Shown: positions 8,230 to 17,111, counted from the stretch's first letter. The stretch is 64,000 nucleotides of DNA from JAUVZL01 sp965603515 (GCA_965603515.1 CBFDDH010000002.1:36651-100650); one strand, 5' to 3'. The notes: a model not told the origin generated them from the letters alone. Made by a program: numbers and translations.

Positions 8230-9305
8230 AAGTGATTAACCGTTACGTACTCGGAAGTTTCCTGAAATATCTATTCCTTTGCCTGGGTGTTCTGATATTC
8301 ATTTATGTTGTAATTAACCTATTTGACAATCTGGGAAAATTCTTAGCCAAAGATGCTTTAGCAAAGGATATTCTCCTCTACTATGTCTACCTGACACCTT
8401 CTTACATTGTACTCCTCATCCCCATAGGGTCGATAATGGCTGTCTTCTTTATCTTCGGTATTATGACGAAAAACAAAGAGCTCGTAGCTCTTAAGACGTG
8501 TGGTTTAAATACGAACCGCCTGTTTCTGTTGATTCTGTCTACCGGTCTGGTGATTTCCGCGCTGACTTTTGTTTTCCAAGAAACGATCGGTGTCTGGTCC
8601 CAAGCCAGGTTATTTGAGCATCAGCAGGAAAAGATCTATAAGCGACCTAAAAGACCGCAGCACAGACGCGATAATTTCTTCTATCATGGTGAAGATAATT
8701 GGGTTTATTTTATCAAACGGTTTGATGCTAAAACGCAAAGGATCAATATGGTTATCCTTTGGCAGATATCTAAAGAGAACAAAATTAGGAAGAGAATAGA
8801 TGCTCAAACTGGATTATATGAGGGGTTCTGGAAATTCAACCAGGCAACATATCGGGAATTTGACGAGCAGGGCAATGAAATAGTGAAAACCTATTCAGTC
8901 TTAGAAATGCCCGAGCTCAAGGAAAAACCCGAGGATTTCACGAAGAGAATAAAGCCAGTTGAGGAGATGAATTTTGTCCAGATTTATGAATTTGTGCAGA
9001 AACGAGCCCGTGCTGGTGAAAATGTTGCAGAAGAGGAAGTGGAACTGAACTACCGTTTTTCCAACCCTATAATAACAATGATCATCTTGCTCATCACACT
9101 TCCACTTTCTGTTGTGCTTAAAAAAGGCGGCATTGCAATTGGCTTAGGCATAAGTGTCGCCCTGGCATTTACCTATTGGGGACTCATTCAATCATGCCGT
9201 GCCTACGGCGTTGCAGGACTAATGGACCCGCTCCTCGCTGCCTGGCTTCCCAATATGCTCTTTGGAGTTATTGGCATTGTCCTAATACTCAAAGTACCGA
9301 GATAA
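8226..9305 (+). CDS. lptG: LptF/LptG-family permease (second of pair)
   Basis: 359 residues with the same architecture as its neighbour: N-terminal membrane helices (FLKYLFLCLGVLIFIYVVINLF), a periplasmic beta domain, and C-terminal helices from about 275. It starts with ATGA overlapping the upstream stop, so the two are translationally coupled and likely form the LptFG heterodimer. Which one is F and which G is assigned by order only. Confidence 0.9.
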   Translation: MKVINRYVLGSFLKYLFLCLGVLIFIYVVINLFDNLGKFLAKDALAKDILLYYVYLTPSYIVLLIPIGSIMAVFFIFGIMTKNKELVALKTCGLNTNRLFLLILSTGLVISALTFVFQETIGVWSQARLFEHQQEKIYKRPKRPQHRRDNFFYHGEDNWVYFIKRFDAKTQRINMVILWQISKENKIRKRIDAQTGLYEGFWKFNQATYREFDEQGNEIVKTYSVLEMPELKEKPEDFTKRIKPVEEMNFVQIYEFVQKRARAGENVAEEEVELNYRFSNPIITMIILLITLPLSVVLKKGGIAIGLGISVALAFTYWGLIQSCRAYGVAGLMDPLLAAWLPNMLFGVIGIVLILKVPR

Positions 9306-9360
9306 AAGTACAAACGCGGTTAAATCATAACAATCGAGACTAAATTTTATTGTTTCCAGC

Positions 9361-9388
9361 TTGACTTTACTATAGAATTCAGGATAAT
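9361..9388 (+). promoter_or_regulatory. Promoter of MBL-fold hydrolase, near-leaderless
   Basis: TTGACT, 16 bases, GATAAT. The first ATG (9392) is only three bases after the -10, too close for initiation upstream of it; the second ATG (9398) is nine bases away, leaving a leader of zero to three bases. This box shares GAATTCAGGATAAT with other promoters here. Confidence 0.65.
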
Positions 9389-9397
9389 TTAATGAGA

Positions 9398-10162
9398 ATG
9401 TTGATTAAACGTTTTGTTTTCGGACCCATAGAGACGAATTGCTATCTCGTTGCGTGCGAGGATACCTTGGAAGCATTTATCGTCGATCCTGACATGAGAG
9501 GAAAAGAGGAAGAAATCAGAATTCTTAGCGCAATCAAGCGACAAAAATTGAAATTGAAATATATTATTAATACTCATTACCATCCTGACCATATCGGAGG
9601 CAATGGTGTCTTGAACAAAGCCACCGGTGCCGAGATTCTTGTACATAAGCAGGACGCGCCGCTGCTGCCTGAGCCCTGGGGAAAGATACTGGAAATGATT
9701 AGAAACCATAAGGAACCTTCATGCCCGGCATGTGGTAATGTTAGGGCAAACCTAGACATTCTGGAACAACAGGGAAAAGCCCTTGTGAAGTGCGATGCCT
9801 GTGGATTCAACATGGAGATGCACGCTTCTCCTCCGGCTAACCGACTCCTCAGTCACGGTGATGTGATAGACGTTGGACAGCTGGAACTCGTGGTAATCCA
9901 CACGCCTGGACATAGCCCTGGCAGTATATCGCTGTATATGGAAAAAGAGCACATAGTCTTCACTGGTGACACATTGTTCAATAGATCCATTGGCAGGACA
10001 GATCTTGAAGACAGCTCTTTCGAAGACATCATGAAATCAGTCAGAGAGTTGATGAACCTGCCTGATGATACAATTGTATGCCCGGGGCATGGCGATAAGA
10101 CATCGATAGGCGAAGAAAGGCGAGAAAATCCCTACCTGCTTGATCAAAAAATAGAAAAATAG
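9398..10162 (+). CDS. MBL-fold metallo-hydrolase with inserted zinc ribbon
   Basis: A 254-residue glyoxalase-II-like hydrolase. The metal motif THYHPDH lies near residue 60, followed by the later ligands in HTPGHSPGS, FTGDTLF and CPGHG. Unusually, a four-cysteine knuckle (CPAC ... CDAC, about 109-136) is inserted between the metal motif and HTPGH. Typical glyoxalase-II-like proteins of about 210 residues lack it. ATG 9398 is chosen over 9392 because of the promoter position. The substrate is not evident; thiolester hydrolysis is the family's common reaction. Confidence 0.85.
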   Translation: MLIKRFVFGPIETNCYLVACEDTLEAFIVDPDMRGKEEEIRILSAIKRQKLKLKYIINTHYHPDHIGGNGVLNKATGAEILVHKQDAPLLPEPWGKILEMIRNHKEPSCPACGNVRANLDILEQQGKALVKCDACGFNMEMHASPPANRLLSHGDVIDVGQLELVVIHTPGHSPGSISLYMEKEHIVFTGDTLFNRSIGRTDLEDSSFEDIMKSVRELMNLPDDTIVCPGHGDKTSIGEERRENPYLLDQKIEK

Positions 10163-10172
10163 GGCTCGGTGC

Positions 10173-10200
10173 TTGACATTTTTCCAAAATAAGTTAGAAT
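10173..10200 (+). promoter_or_regulatory. accD promoter, predicted leaderless
   Basis: TTGACA, 16 bases, TAGAAT, then seven bases to the accD ATG. No Shine-Dalgarno sequence is present. Confidence 0.7.
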
Positions 10201-10207
10201 AAGATCT

Positions 10208-11053
10208 ATGTGGTTTAAGAAGAAAGTTAAGGCAAAGCCTGAAGAAAAGTTGAAATTGCCCGATGGGTTGTGGGTCAAATGTGAAACCTGTGGGGAAATA
10301 CTGTATCGTAAAGAACTGGAAAAGAACCTCTGGATTTGCCCAAAATGCAATTTCCATTTTAGGATAAACCATCACAACTATATTTCCCTGTTATTTGATG
10401 ACGCTAAACTAGAGGAAAAAGATAAGGATCTTGAGCCCCTTGACCCTTTGGATTTTCCTGAATACAAGAAAAAACAAAAGGCCGCTCAGGAGAAAACCGG
10501 CATGAAAGAAGGTGCTGTCTATGGTTTTGCCAGTATCGGAAAGATCCCAGTGGTCTTTGCAGCTATGGACTTTGCTTTTATGGGCGGCAGCATGGGTTCG
10601 GTAATAGGTGAAAAAATAGCCCGTGCAACACGGACCGCATGTAAAAAAGGATTGCCCCTTATAATCTTATCGGCATCTGGTGGCGCCCGAATGCAAGAGG
10701 GAATTCTTTCCTTGATGCAAATGGCAAAGACATCTGCTGAGTTAGCACTCTTAGCGCAGAAAAAGATTCCCTATATCTCGATCCTCACCCACCCAACAAC
10801 CGCCGGTGTCATGGCTTCCTATGCTTCTTTGGGCGATATCATCATCACTGAACCTGGAGCCTTGCTTGGTTTTACTGGTGCCCGTGTTGCTGCACAGACT
10901 ATCGGTGAGAAATTTCCGCCGGGCCTGCAGCGATCAGAGAATCTCTTAGCACATGGCATGATCGATCTTGTCGTGTCGCGAAAAGAACTCAGAAGTACGC
11001 TTATTAAAATATTACGTATTATTTGGAAGCATGGTAAAGCTCCAGCCAAATAA
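10208..11053 (+). CDS. accD: Acetyl-CoA carboxylase carboxyltransferase subunit beta
   Basis: 281 residues. The N-terminal zinc ribbon is complete (CETC at about 23-26, CPKC at about 42-45). The crotonase-fold carboxyltransferase domain includes FAAMDFAFMGGSMGS, the oxyanion loop SASGGARMQEG and the TTAGVMAS stretch. With AccA it transfers carboxyl from biotin to acetyl-CoA in fatty acid synthesis; accA is not in this window. The 3' end overlaps the start of an ABC ATPase remnant. Confidence 0.97.
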   Translation: MWFKKKVKAKPEEKLKLPDGLWVKCETCGEILYRKELEKNLWICPKCNFHFRINHHNYISLLFDDAKLEEKDKDLEPLDPLDFPEYKKKQKAAQEKTGMKEGAVYGFASIGKIPVVFAAMDFAFMGGSMGSVIGEKIARATRTACKKGLPLIILSASGGARMQEGILSLMQMAKTSAELALLAQKKIPYISILTHPTTAGVMASYASLGDIIITEPGALLGFTGARVAAQTIGEKFPPGLQRSENLLAHGMIDLVVSRKELRSTLIKILRIIWKHGKAPAK

Positions 11054-11314
11054 AGTCATTAAGATATGCGATAAGAGTGTTTATGCAACAAAGGATATCA
11101 CCCTATCAGTATAAGACCGACTGATTTCTCAATGAAAAAGGGCTCGGAAATTAAAATCACGACCGATATTGCTAAACCACTGGGTAATAAACATTATATC
11201 TACGGTCGCCGGGGTAAAATAGCGTTATCGGCCTCTCTACGTGAAGGACTTTTACCGTGTGCTGAGGGACTGTTTACGTTCAGGATCGACCCGGCTAAAA
11301 TTTATCTATTTTAA
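11031..11314 (+). pseudogene. Remnant of a MalK/UgpC-type sugar ABC ATPase with internal deletion
   Basis: The ATG at 11031 opens 27 codons that match the extreme N-terminus of MalK/UgpC ATPases (KLQPNKVIK...VYATKDITLSV) and end in a TAA at 11112. From 11111, in another frame, IRPTDFS begins a stretch matching the family's C-terminal TOBE/OB segment (KPLGNKHYIYG ... FRIDPAKIYLF), which ends at 11314. The whole nucleotide-binding core (Walker A, signature, Walker B), normally some 230-260 codons, is missing, with a frame change at the junction near 11105-11115. The start overlaps accD by 23 bases and the end overlaps the PBP start as TAATG, so a functional ATPase once sat in this operon. Confidence 0.75.
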
Positions 11315-13407
11315 TGCGAAGAACAAAAAAACGCTTCAATAAACGTCACCGCATTCGCTGGGCAATTATCATACTTATCTCGCTATTATTTGGTATTTGT
11401 GCTGGTGGCTATATTTCAATTACCCAAGATCTGCCGCCCACTGAATCAATATCCTTTTTCATGGCTCCAATTGCCACAAGAGTTTACGATGATAACAATG
11501 ATTTGATCAGTGAATTCTTCATTGAGAGACGGGAAATGGCAAAACTGGAGCGCATCCCGCATTATATAAAAGATGGGGTGATCTGCATTGAAGATAAGGC
11601 ATTTTACAAACACTGGGGCGTCGATCTTCTTGCCCTTGTCAGAGCGCTTATCAACAATATCATGCACATGCGGGTCGTGCAGGGAGGCAGCACCATAACA
11701 ATGCAGCTAGCCAGAAATATGTTTCTTACACTCGAGCAGACTATGGGCAGAAAGTTGAAAGAAATGGCGCTTGCGATCCGTATTGAACGAGTCTATACAA
11801 AAGATGAAATCCTTGAACGATATTTGAATCAGATCAATTTTGGTCAGGGGCGATATGGCGTAGCTACGGCGGCAAGATATTATTTTGACAAAGACATCAC
11901 CGAGCTAACCCTGACTGAATGTGCGCTCTTGATCGCCCTACCAAAATCACCTGAGAATTACTCTCCGTATAAACATCCGGTTATTGCCAAAAAGAGAAGA
12001 GACTTAGTATTAAGGGTGATGTCTGAGAACAACCTTATTTCCGGCGCTCAATATGAAGAAGCAGTGGAAGAATCGATAATCGTCATCGAACATAAAAAGC
12101 AGAAGCGTTTTGGTGAATATTATGTTGAAGAAATAAGAAGGTATCTCCAGCTCAAGTATGGACCTGAATTCCTCTATCGCAGTGGCGCGCATATCTATAC
12201 GACATTGAATACTGATATCCAGAAAGCCGCTGAAGAGATCGTGGAAAAACATCTGGTTCAGATTGAAAAAGATTATAGGTTTAAAAATACAAAAGCGAAA
12301 TTCGATTCAATAGGTCTGGATGATACATTGAAATACATACCTTATCTCCAGGGTGCGCTTATTGTCATGGATTACCACACCGGTGAAGTCAAAGCCTTGA
12401 TTGGCGGTCGGGATTTTTCCCAGAGTAAATGGAATCGTGCAACACAAGCCAAACGACAGGCAGGCAGTGCCTTCAAAGTCTTTGTTTTTACTGCTGCGAT
12501 CGATAACGGGTTCACACCGTCTGACGTTGTTCTCGATCTACCCATTGTCCTTGAAGTAGCTGGTATGGATAGCATATATAGACCGTCTAATTATGACCGT
12601 AAATTTATGGGTCCGATTACCATAAAGCAAGCGCTAAAACATTCCAGGAATCTTGCGGCAATCCGTTTAATACGTAATATCGGACCAGAACTTGTCGTAC
12701 AGTATGCCCATAACCTCGGTGTGGGTTCACCGCTGCTTGCAGTCGTATCTTTAGCTTTAGGTTCTTGTGATGTCAATTTGATAGAAATGGCTAGCGCGGT
12801 TGGTACAATAGCCAATTTGGGAGAAAAAATCGCACCCAATTACATACGGAAGATAACTGATCGTGATGGCACAATCATTGAAATAAATAGCCCCTTCCCT
12901 GAAAATAAACTGTCGCCGCAGATCAGCTATATTATGACCAGTATGATGCGCTCGGTAGTCGACGGCGGCACGGCTTATCGCATAAGAAGATATTTCAAAG
13001 GACCGGCTGCAGGAAAAACAGGTACGACCAATAATTATTCTGATACATGGTTTGTCGGCTACACACCTAAGTATATTTGTGGAGTATGGGTTGGCAATGA
13101 TAACAATGACCGAATATTCAGAGGAGCAACCGGCGGCAATGTTGCAGCGCCGATATGGGGCGATCTTATGGATGAAATAAACAAACCACCTTACGGTGTA
13201 TTCCCCAAACCCGGTGGGTTAGTAGAACGCCGCGTCTGCTCACAAACTGGTCTTCTGGCACGCCAATTCTGCCCCAAGGTAAGCGAAGAAGTCTTTATCA
13301 ATAGCACTGAACCGCAAGATTCATGCGATATTCATGGTTTTGAAAGCGGTTTCGATTATCAGGACGATTTTGAAAAAATCAACGATTTAGATACTGACAG
13401 TTATTAG
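11314..13407 (+). CDS. mrcA: Class A penicillin-binding protein (PBP1A family)
   Basis: 697 residues. A basic tail and one membrane helix (about 14-36) precede a GT51 transglycosylase domain with catalytic Glu93 (CIEDKAFYKHWG) and GGSTITMQLARN. The transpeptidase domain has the active-site Ser385 (SAFK), SRN at the second motif, and KTGT at 568-571. It polymerises and crosslinks peptidoglycan from the periplasmic face. It follows the ABC remnant directly. The mrcA/ponA name is by family; paralogues may exist elsewhere. Confidence 0.95.
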   Translation: MRRTKKRFNKRHRIRWAIIILISLLFGICAGGYISITQDLPPTESISFFMAPIATRVYDDNNDLISEFFIERREMAKLERIPHYIKDGVICIEDKAFYKHWGVDLLALVRALINNIMHMRVVQGGSTITMQLARNMFLTLEQTMGRKLKEMALAIRIERVYTKDEILERYLNQINFGQGRYGVATAARYYFDKDITELTLTECALLIALPKSPENYSPYKHPVIAKKRRDLVLRVMSENNLISGAQYEEAVEESIIVIEHKKQKRFGEYYVEEIRRYLQLKYGPEFLYRSGAHIYTTLNTDIQKAAEEIVEKHLVQIEKDYRFKNTKAKFDSIGLDDTLKYIPYLQGALIVMDYHTGEVKALIGGRDFSQSKWNRATQAKRQAGSAFKVFVFTAAIDNGFTPSDVVLDLPIVLEVAGMDSIYRPSNYDRKFMGPITIKQALKHSRNLAAIRLIRNIGPELVVQYAHNLGVGSPLLAVVSLALGSCDVNLIEMASAVGTIANLGEKIAPNYIRKITDRDGTIIEINSPFPENKLSPQISYIMTSMMRSVVDGGTAYRIRRYFKGPAAGKTGTTNNYSDTWFVGYTPKYICGVWVGNDNNDRIFRGATGGNVAAPIWGDLMDEINKPPYGVFPKPGGLVERRVCSQTGLLARQFCPKVSEEVFINSTEPQDSCDIHGFESGFDYQDDFEKINDLDTDSY

Positions 13408-13442
13408 CAAAGTAAAGATCCCTGGACTACAATAATATCGCG

Positions 13443-15656
13443 CTACTTGATCATCACAAATCTTCCTGCCGAGCTTAACCCGTTGATCTTCAAATCCACA
13501 AAATAAACACCAGACGGTAACTCACTTTGAAAAACCGTATTATGATGACCAGGTTCAACAACTTTATTAACGAGTTCCTCGATCACTCGACCAGCGCAAT
13601 CGATAATTCTTATTCTTACATCACTCCTTCTGGTCAGGTCATAATTGATTGTGATCGGGCCTCTTGTAGGATTTGGATAGACAGAAAATAAATTCAACTC
13701 CTGTAGTCTTTTATCTTCGTGAATCCCCACTTCATGATAAGACCATATGCCACTGTGTTGTGTACCCAGAAGCGGATAATAGCCAAGTGCCAAAAACATT
13801 GTTCGATTTGTGTTCAAATTCGCATCATAAGGTGACCATGATGAAGCCTGATCGAGTGAGCGATAAATACCAGGGATACCAGTTCCGAGAAGTGGTGTTG
13901 TTGCCCATATCGAAGTGCTGATCGTATCAACCATTACCCTCGGGCGCATGATCGGTGGGTCAGGGAGACCACTACTCATCCTCACCCACTGAGCACCATG
14001 ATCTGTCGATCTATATATACCAGATAGAAGATCGAATGTCTCCAGCCCACACAGAGCAGCATAGACAATATTATTGCTCTGCGGATCAACATCGATCATC
14101 ATTACATCTGACATATTAGAAAGACCATTACTTCTATCAACCCAGGTTTCTCCTCCATTGTCACTATAATATGCTGCACATGCAGTCGTCGCATAAAGAC
14201 GATTTGGCTCAATAGGATCGACTTCTATCCAATATAGATGATGAGTGCTTTTCCTTACCCATGTCTCACCTGCATCAGTACTCTTGAATGCACCATAAGA
14301 AGTTGCAAGAAACAAAGTGTCATCTGTGTATGGATGGATAGCTACCCAGTAAATGCGATGTCCAGAAGGAATCGTATCAAGTCCATTTGTCTTTTCCACC
14401 CAGGTCTGCCCGCCATCAGTAGTTTTCAGAACCGCATGATAATAATCAGGACCAGTCCCCCAAAAAGTTGCATAGACGATATCCGCATCATTCGGTGAAA
14501 CTGCAAGACCGGCTGGAAAATATTCGGTTTGATGTAATTTCCCCCAGGTCAAACCCTGTGGGTCAGTTGACCAGGTTGCACCGCCGTCAGTGCTGCGCCA
14601 TATGCCGACCATGCTCGTTGAAACATATATTATATTGGGATTTGTTGGTGCTGGTGCAATAGTCCGTATTATCCCCTGACTTATTCCGTGAGAAGAGAGC
14701 TCCCATATGCTATCAGCAGGAGTGAGAATACATACGCCAGCACTATTACATCCTGCAATAACTATATCTGGATTATTCACTGGCACTTCGACGTCATTGA
14801 TCCAGCTATCAAAGATCTGGTCTGATCGATATTCATACCAAGACTGTCCGAGATCATCACTCACACGGATTCTTCCATTACCTGCATAGCCACCCACATA
14901 AATTTTCCTCGAAATCGAGTCAAATGCGATCGTTGTATTGTAAGAACCCCCGAGTCCCAAAGAATCATAGACATTACCATTATTTCTCAACCTGAACACA
15001 CCCTGGATTAGTCCAGCAACGTAAAGTGAATCTGGTGCTTCAGGATCAGCTACAATATCGTAGGCATATTTGTCAAATGGCGTATTCGCCCAGGTCTCAC
15101 CCTGGTCAGTTGAGATCAAAACACCGAGTTGTGTTGCGGCGAAAATAGTATCTGGTTGATTTCGCTTAAAACAGAAAGCCCTGCCATTAGTAACACTATG
15201 TTTCAAGGTCCATGAATTACCGCTATCAGTCGATTTATATATTCCTCCACCTATTAATAATACATTATTACTCGATCCGGGAAAGAACTTCATACCACGG
15301 ATGTGACTTCCAGCATATGAAGTCGGTGTCCAATTTTGACCACCATCTGTGCTGCGGTATACTGTATTCCCACCCAAGAATGCAGTGCCGCAAAGTACGA
15401 TATCGTGATCGATCGGGGATGAAGCGATAGAGTTCAAGCCATTGCCAATGCTTGGATCAATGCCTGATGCAGAGATTGACCAGGTCTGACCGCCATTAAT
15501 TGATCGATACATCCCACCGAAATTGCCATACCACGTACTCACCAAGAGATTTGTGCCGGTATGATCAAGGATTTCAACATCTGAAATATAACCAAGATAC
15601 GGTCCGGGCAGTTGATTCCACTGCCATTGAGATAATAAGAGTACAATTAATAACAT
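13443..15656 (-). CDS. Secreted BNR/sortilin-type propeller protein with type IX sorting tail
   Basis: 737 residues: a short signal sequence (MLLIVLLLSQ), then about a dozen propeller strands built on YRSTDGGQNWT / KSTDAGETWV (BNR, Asp-box repeats), with intervening DTLFLATSYGAF-like strands. The last 75 residues form a Por-type sorting tail (VYPNPTRGPITINYDL ... LPSGVYFVDL, ending FVMIK). Ligand unknown. A good AAGGAGGTG ribosome site lies before the ATG. Confidence 0.88.
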   Translation of the reverse strand: MLLIVLLLSQWQWNQLPGPYLGYISDVEILDHTGTNLLVSTWYGNFGGMYRSINGGQTWSISASGIDPSIGNGLNSIASSPIDHDIVLCGTAFLGGNTVYRSTDGGQNWTPTSYAGSHIRGMKFFPGSSNNVLLIGGGIYKSTDSGNSWTLKHSVTNGRAFCFKRNQPDTIFAATQLGVLISTDQGETWANTPFDKYAYDIVADPEAPDSLYVAGLIQGVFRLRNNGNVYDSLGLGGSYNTTIAFDSISRKIYVGGYAGNGRIRVSDDLGQSWYEYRSDQIFDSWINDVEVPVNNPDIVIAGCNSAGVCILTPADSIWELSSHGISQGIIRTIAPAPTNPNIIYVSTSMVGIWRSTDGGATWSTDPQGLTWGKLHQTEYFPAGLAVSPNDADIVYATFWGTGPDYYHAVLKTTDGGQTWVEKTNGLDTIPSGHRIYWVAIHPYTDDTLFLATSYGAFKSTDAGETWVRKSTHHLYWIEVDPIEPNRLYATTACAAYYSDNGGETWVDRSNGLSNMSDVMMIDVDPQSNNIVYAALCGLETFDLLSGIYRSTDHGAQWVRMSSGLPDPPIMRPRVMVDTISTSIWATTPLLGTGIPGIYRSLDQASSWSPYDANLNTNRTMFLALGYYPLLGTQHSGIWSYHEVGIHEDKRLQELNLFSVYPNPTRGPITINYDLTRRSDVRIRIIDCAGRVIEELVNKVVEPGHHNTVFQSELPSGVYFVDLKINGLSSAGRFVMIK

Positions 15657-15682
15657 GTTTATACACCTCCTTATTATACTTA

Positions 15683-15711
15683 AGTGTAGACAGAAATGGG
15701 TATCATGTCAA
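15683..15711 (-). promoter_or_regulatory. Promoter of BNR protein gene
   Basis: TTGACA, 17 bases, TACACT on the minus strand, then a leader of about 20-30 bases with AAGGAGGTG. Confidence 0.55.
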
Positions 15712-15757
15712 TACATTCTTCACCTGACTCATCTCCACCTTTTTGAAATACTAATTT

Positions 15758-15940
15758 GTCATTGCGCCTGTCCGCCTTTTGAATGGCGGAAGGAACGAGA
15801 TTCCTCACTACGTTCGGAACAAGCTGCGCAATCTCCGAAGTAGAGTAAAGCGTTGAAAAAACACGATGTTGCTCATTCGAGGTATATTGAGATTGCCACG
15901 CTCATCCCGCCTATTGGCAGGATTTGCTCGCAATGACAAG
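15758..15940. repeat. GTCATTGCG ... CAATCTC palindromic repeat, two partial units
   Basis: This fills most of the 15657-15980 spacer. Unit 1 (15758-15846) begins GTCATTGCGCCTGTCCGCC and runs to CGCAATCTCCGAAG. Unit 2 (15889-15940) runs from GAGATTGCC to GCAATGAC. The same word occurs inverted at 63941-64000 and near 52541-52617. Confidence 0.6.
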
Positions 15941-15980
15941 AATCATAAAGCTAGAGAAAAACAATATTGACAATGCTTTA

Positions 15981-16544
15981 TCAAAAGTGCAAAGGACTTA
16001 GGTTCTTCCCAACCAAGTAGTGGATTAATAAAACAACTATGACGACGATTATTGTCGATATTTCGCCTTTACAATTCACCAACTTGAAGTGTGCCTTTGT
16101 TTGGGGCAAATCTTTTAGATAATTCGATTCGCTCATAATAATAAACCTATACACGAGCAAAAACACAACCATAACAAGAACTCCAAACCATGTCGCTGGA
16201 TTAAAGAGTAGAACAACACCTAAAACAAGAAAAAAGTTCCCGACATATAAAGGGTGTTTTAAATATCTATAAGGAGCATTGACTATTCTGCACCCGGTGG
16301 AAAAATTTGTCGCTCTGGCTTTTTTGCCGATATATCCAGCCGCCCAAAATCTAATGATCGATCCAATAAATATCATAAAATAAGGGATAATATTAACCTG
16401 TCCGGGTCTTGAGAAAATGACGAGTAGAATAAAAAAAAGAACCGCGATCCAAGCTCGGAATTTATAGAGTAGTTGTCCAATTGGAACTTGGCTCTTGGAA
16501 CTTGGCTCTTGGAACTTGGCTCTTGGAACTTGGCTCTTGCTCAA
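15981..16544 (-). CDS. Isoprenylcysteine/phospholipid methyltransferase-like membrane protein
   Basis: The membrane enzyme part (about 150 residues) has helices from AVLFFILLVIFS onward and the family motif RYLKHPLYVGNFF, with a later ESNYL in place of EE..L. No ATG, GTG or usual ribosome site exists between the tRNA-Leu gene and the first helix. The open frame continues upstream into tRNA-Leu, which is a shadow. The only usable codon is TTG at 16544, immediately after the tRNA discriminator base. The first 20 or so residues are then encoded by a 14-bp tandem repeat. The start is therefore uncertain and the 5' end may be damaged. Confidence 0.6.
   Translation of the reverse strand: MSKSQVPRAKFQEPSSKSQVPIGQLLYKFRAWIAVLFFILLVIFSRPGQVNIIPYFMIFIGSIIRFWAAGYIGKKARATNFSTGCRIVNAPYRYLKHPLYVGNFFLVLGVVLLFNPATWFGVLVMVVFLLVYRFIIMSESNYLKDLPQTKAHFKLVNCKGEISTIIVVIVVLLIHYLVGKNLSPLHF
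16481..16536. repeat. Four perfect tandem copies of a 14-bp unit
   Basis: TTGGAACTTGGCTC is repeated four times without change between tRNA-Leu and the methyltransferase helices. A related degenerate run (TTGGAACTTGGAATTTGG) lies near 17083-17102. Confidence 0.9.
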
Positions 16545-16628
16545 TGCCGGGAAGGGGATTTGAACCCCTACACCCTTACGGGCACTAGGTCCTGAACCTA
16601 GCGCGTCTCCCAATTCCGCCATCCCGGC
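16545..16628 (-). tRNA. tRNA-Leu(CAG)
   Basis: Acceptor GCCGGGA/TCCCGGC, anticodon stem CTAGG/CCTAG with loop TTCAGGA (anticodon CAG), a class II variable arm (TGCCCGTAAGGGTG) and T arm GGGGTTCAAATCCCC. Discriminator A; CCA is not encoded. Confidence 0.95.
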
Positions 16629-16643
16629 TCTTTTTTACAAATA

Positions 16644-16705
16644 TCTACTATCTAACACCTAAAATCTATCCTGTCTAGCATCTAGTATCTTTCTGGTCTA
16701 GTGAT
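16644..16705. repeat. Degenerate TAGATACTAG-type repeat
   Basis: Variants of ATCTAGTATCT / TATCTACTATCTAACACC follow one another. The same word appears inverted at 52011-52070, 56345-56389, 62043-62072 and 63771-63810. Confidence 0.5.
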
Positions 16706-16844
16706 TGTCTGTCTATTATAATCGAAGATATTTCCGTGTCAACGCTCTCCCTATTCATCCCGCCTGTTGAAGATCTCGAGCATGGCGAGAGGCTGGAAAT
16801 CTCGAATGTAGTGAGAGATCGGAGATATTGAGTCTACTGAAATG

Positions 16845-17050
16845 CCCCGTATAATGGCAAAGCTATTATATCGGGGTCATCGTCCGATTTAGTCGGACGA
16901 TCGATCCAGTCTTTTATATTTTGCGCCCTACTCTCTACGCCTTACCCCCTACTTTCTACTCTCTTCTCCCTTTTTACTCTTCGAGCGAGTAGCACGAGTC
17001 GAGAAGCTCCTCGTTCTACGTAGTGTGTTCTTCGTTACCTCGTTACTCCA
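16845..17050. repeat. Spacer repeats: CCCCG hairpin, TCGTCCGA element copy 1 and tail
   Basis: Within the gene-free 16629-17111. A CCCCG-hairpin (16845-16876) is followed by the element core TCGTCCGA-TTTAG-TCGGACGA (16880-16900), then ATCCAGTCTTTTATATTTTG, a CTACTCCCTACG-type pyrimidine run, and the CTTCGAGCGAG...GAGTCGAGAAG segment that recurs at about 25036-25085. Confidence 0.7.
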
Positions 17051-17111
17051 GGACTCTGATACTCTTTGTCATCCCTTTGGTTCTTGGAACTTGGAATTTG
17101 GTTCTTTCTTC

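Noticed and set aside
10037..10375. Minus-strand frame over the MBL/accD junction
   Set aside because: Crosses two confirmed genes and the accD promoter; no ribosome site.
16545..16622. N-terminal extension of the methyltransferase frame from ATG 16622
   Set aside because: This part (MAELGDALGSGPSARKG) is the tRNA-Leu gene read as protein, not a real N-terminus.
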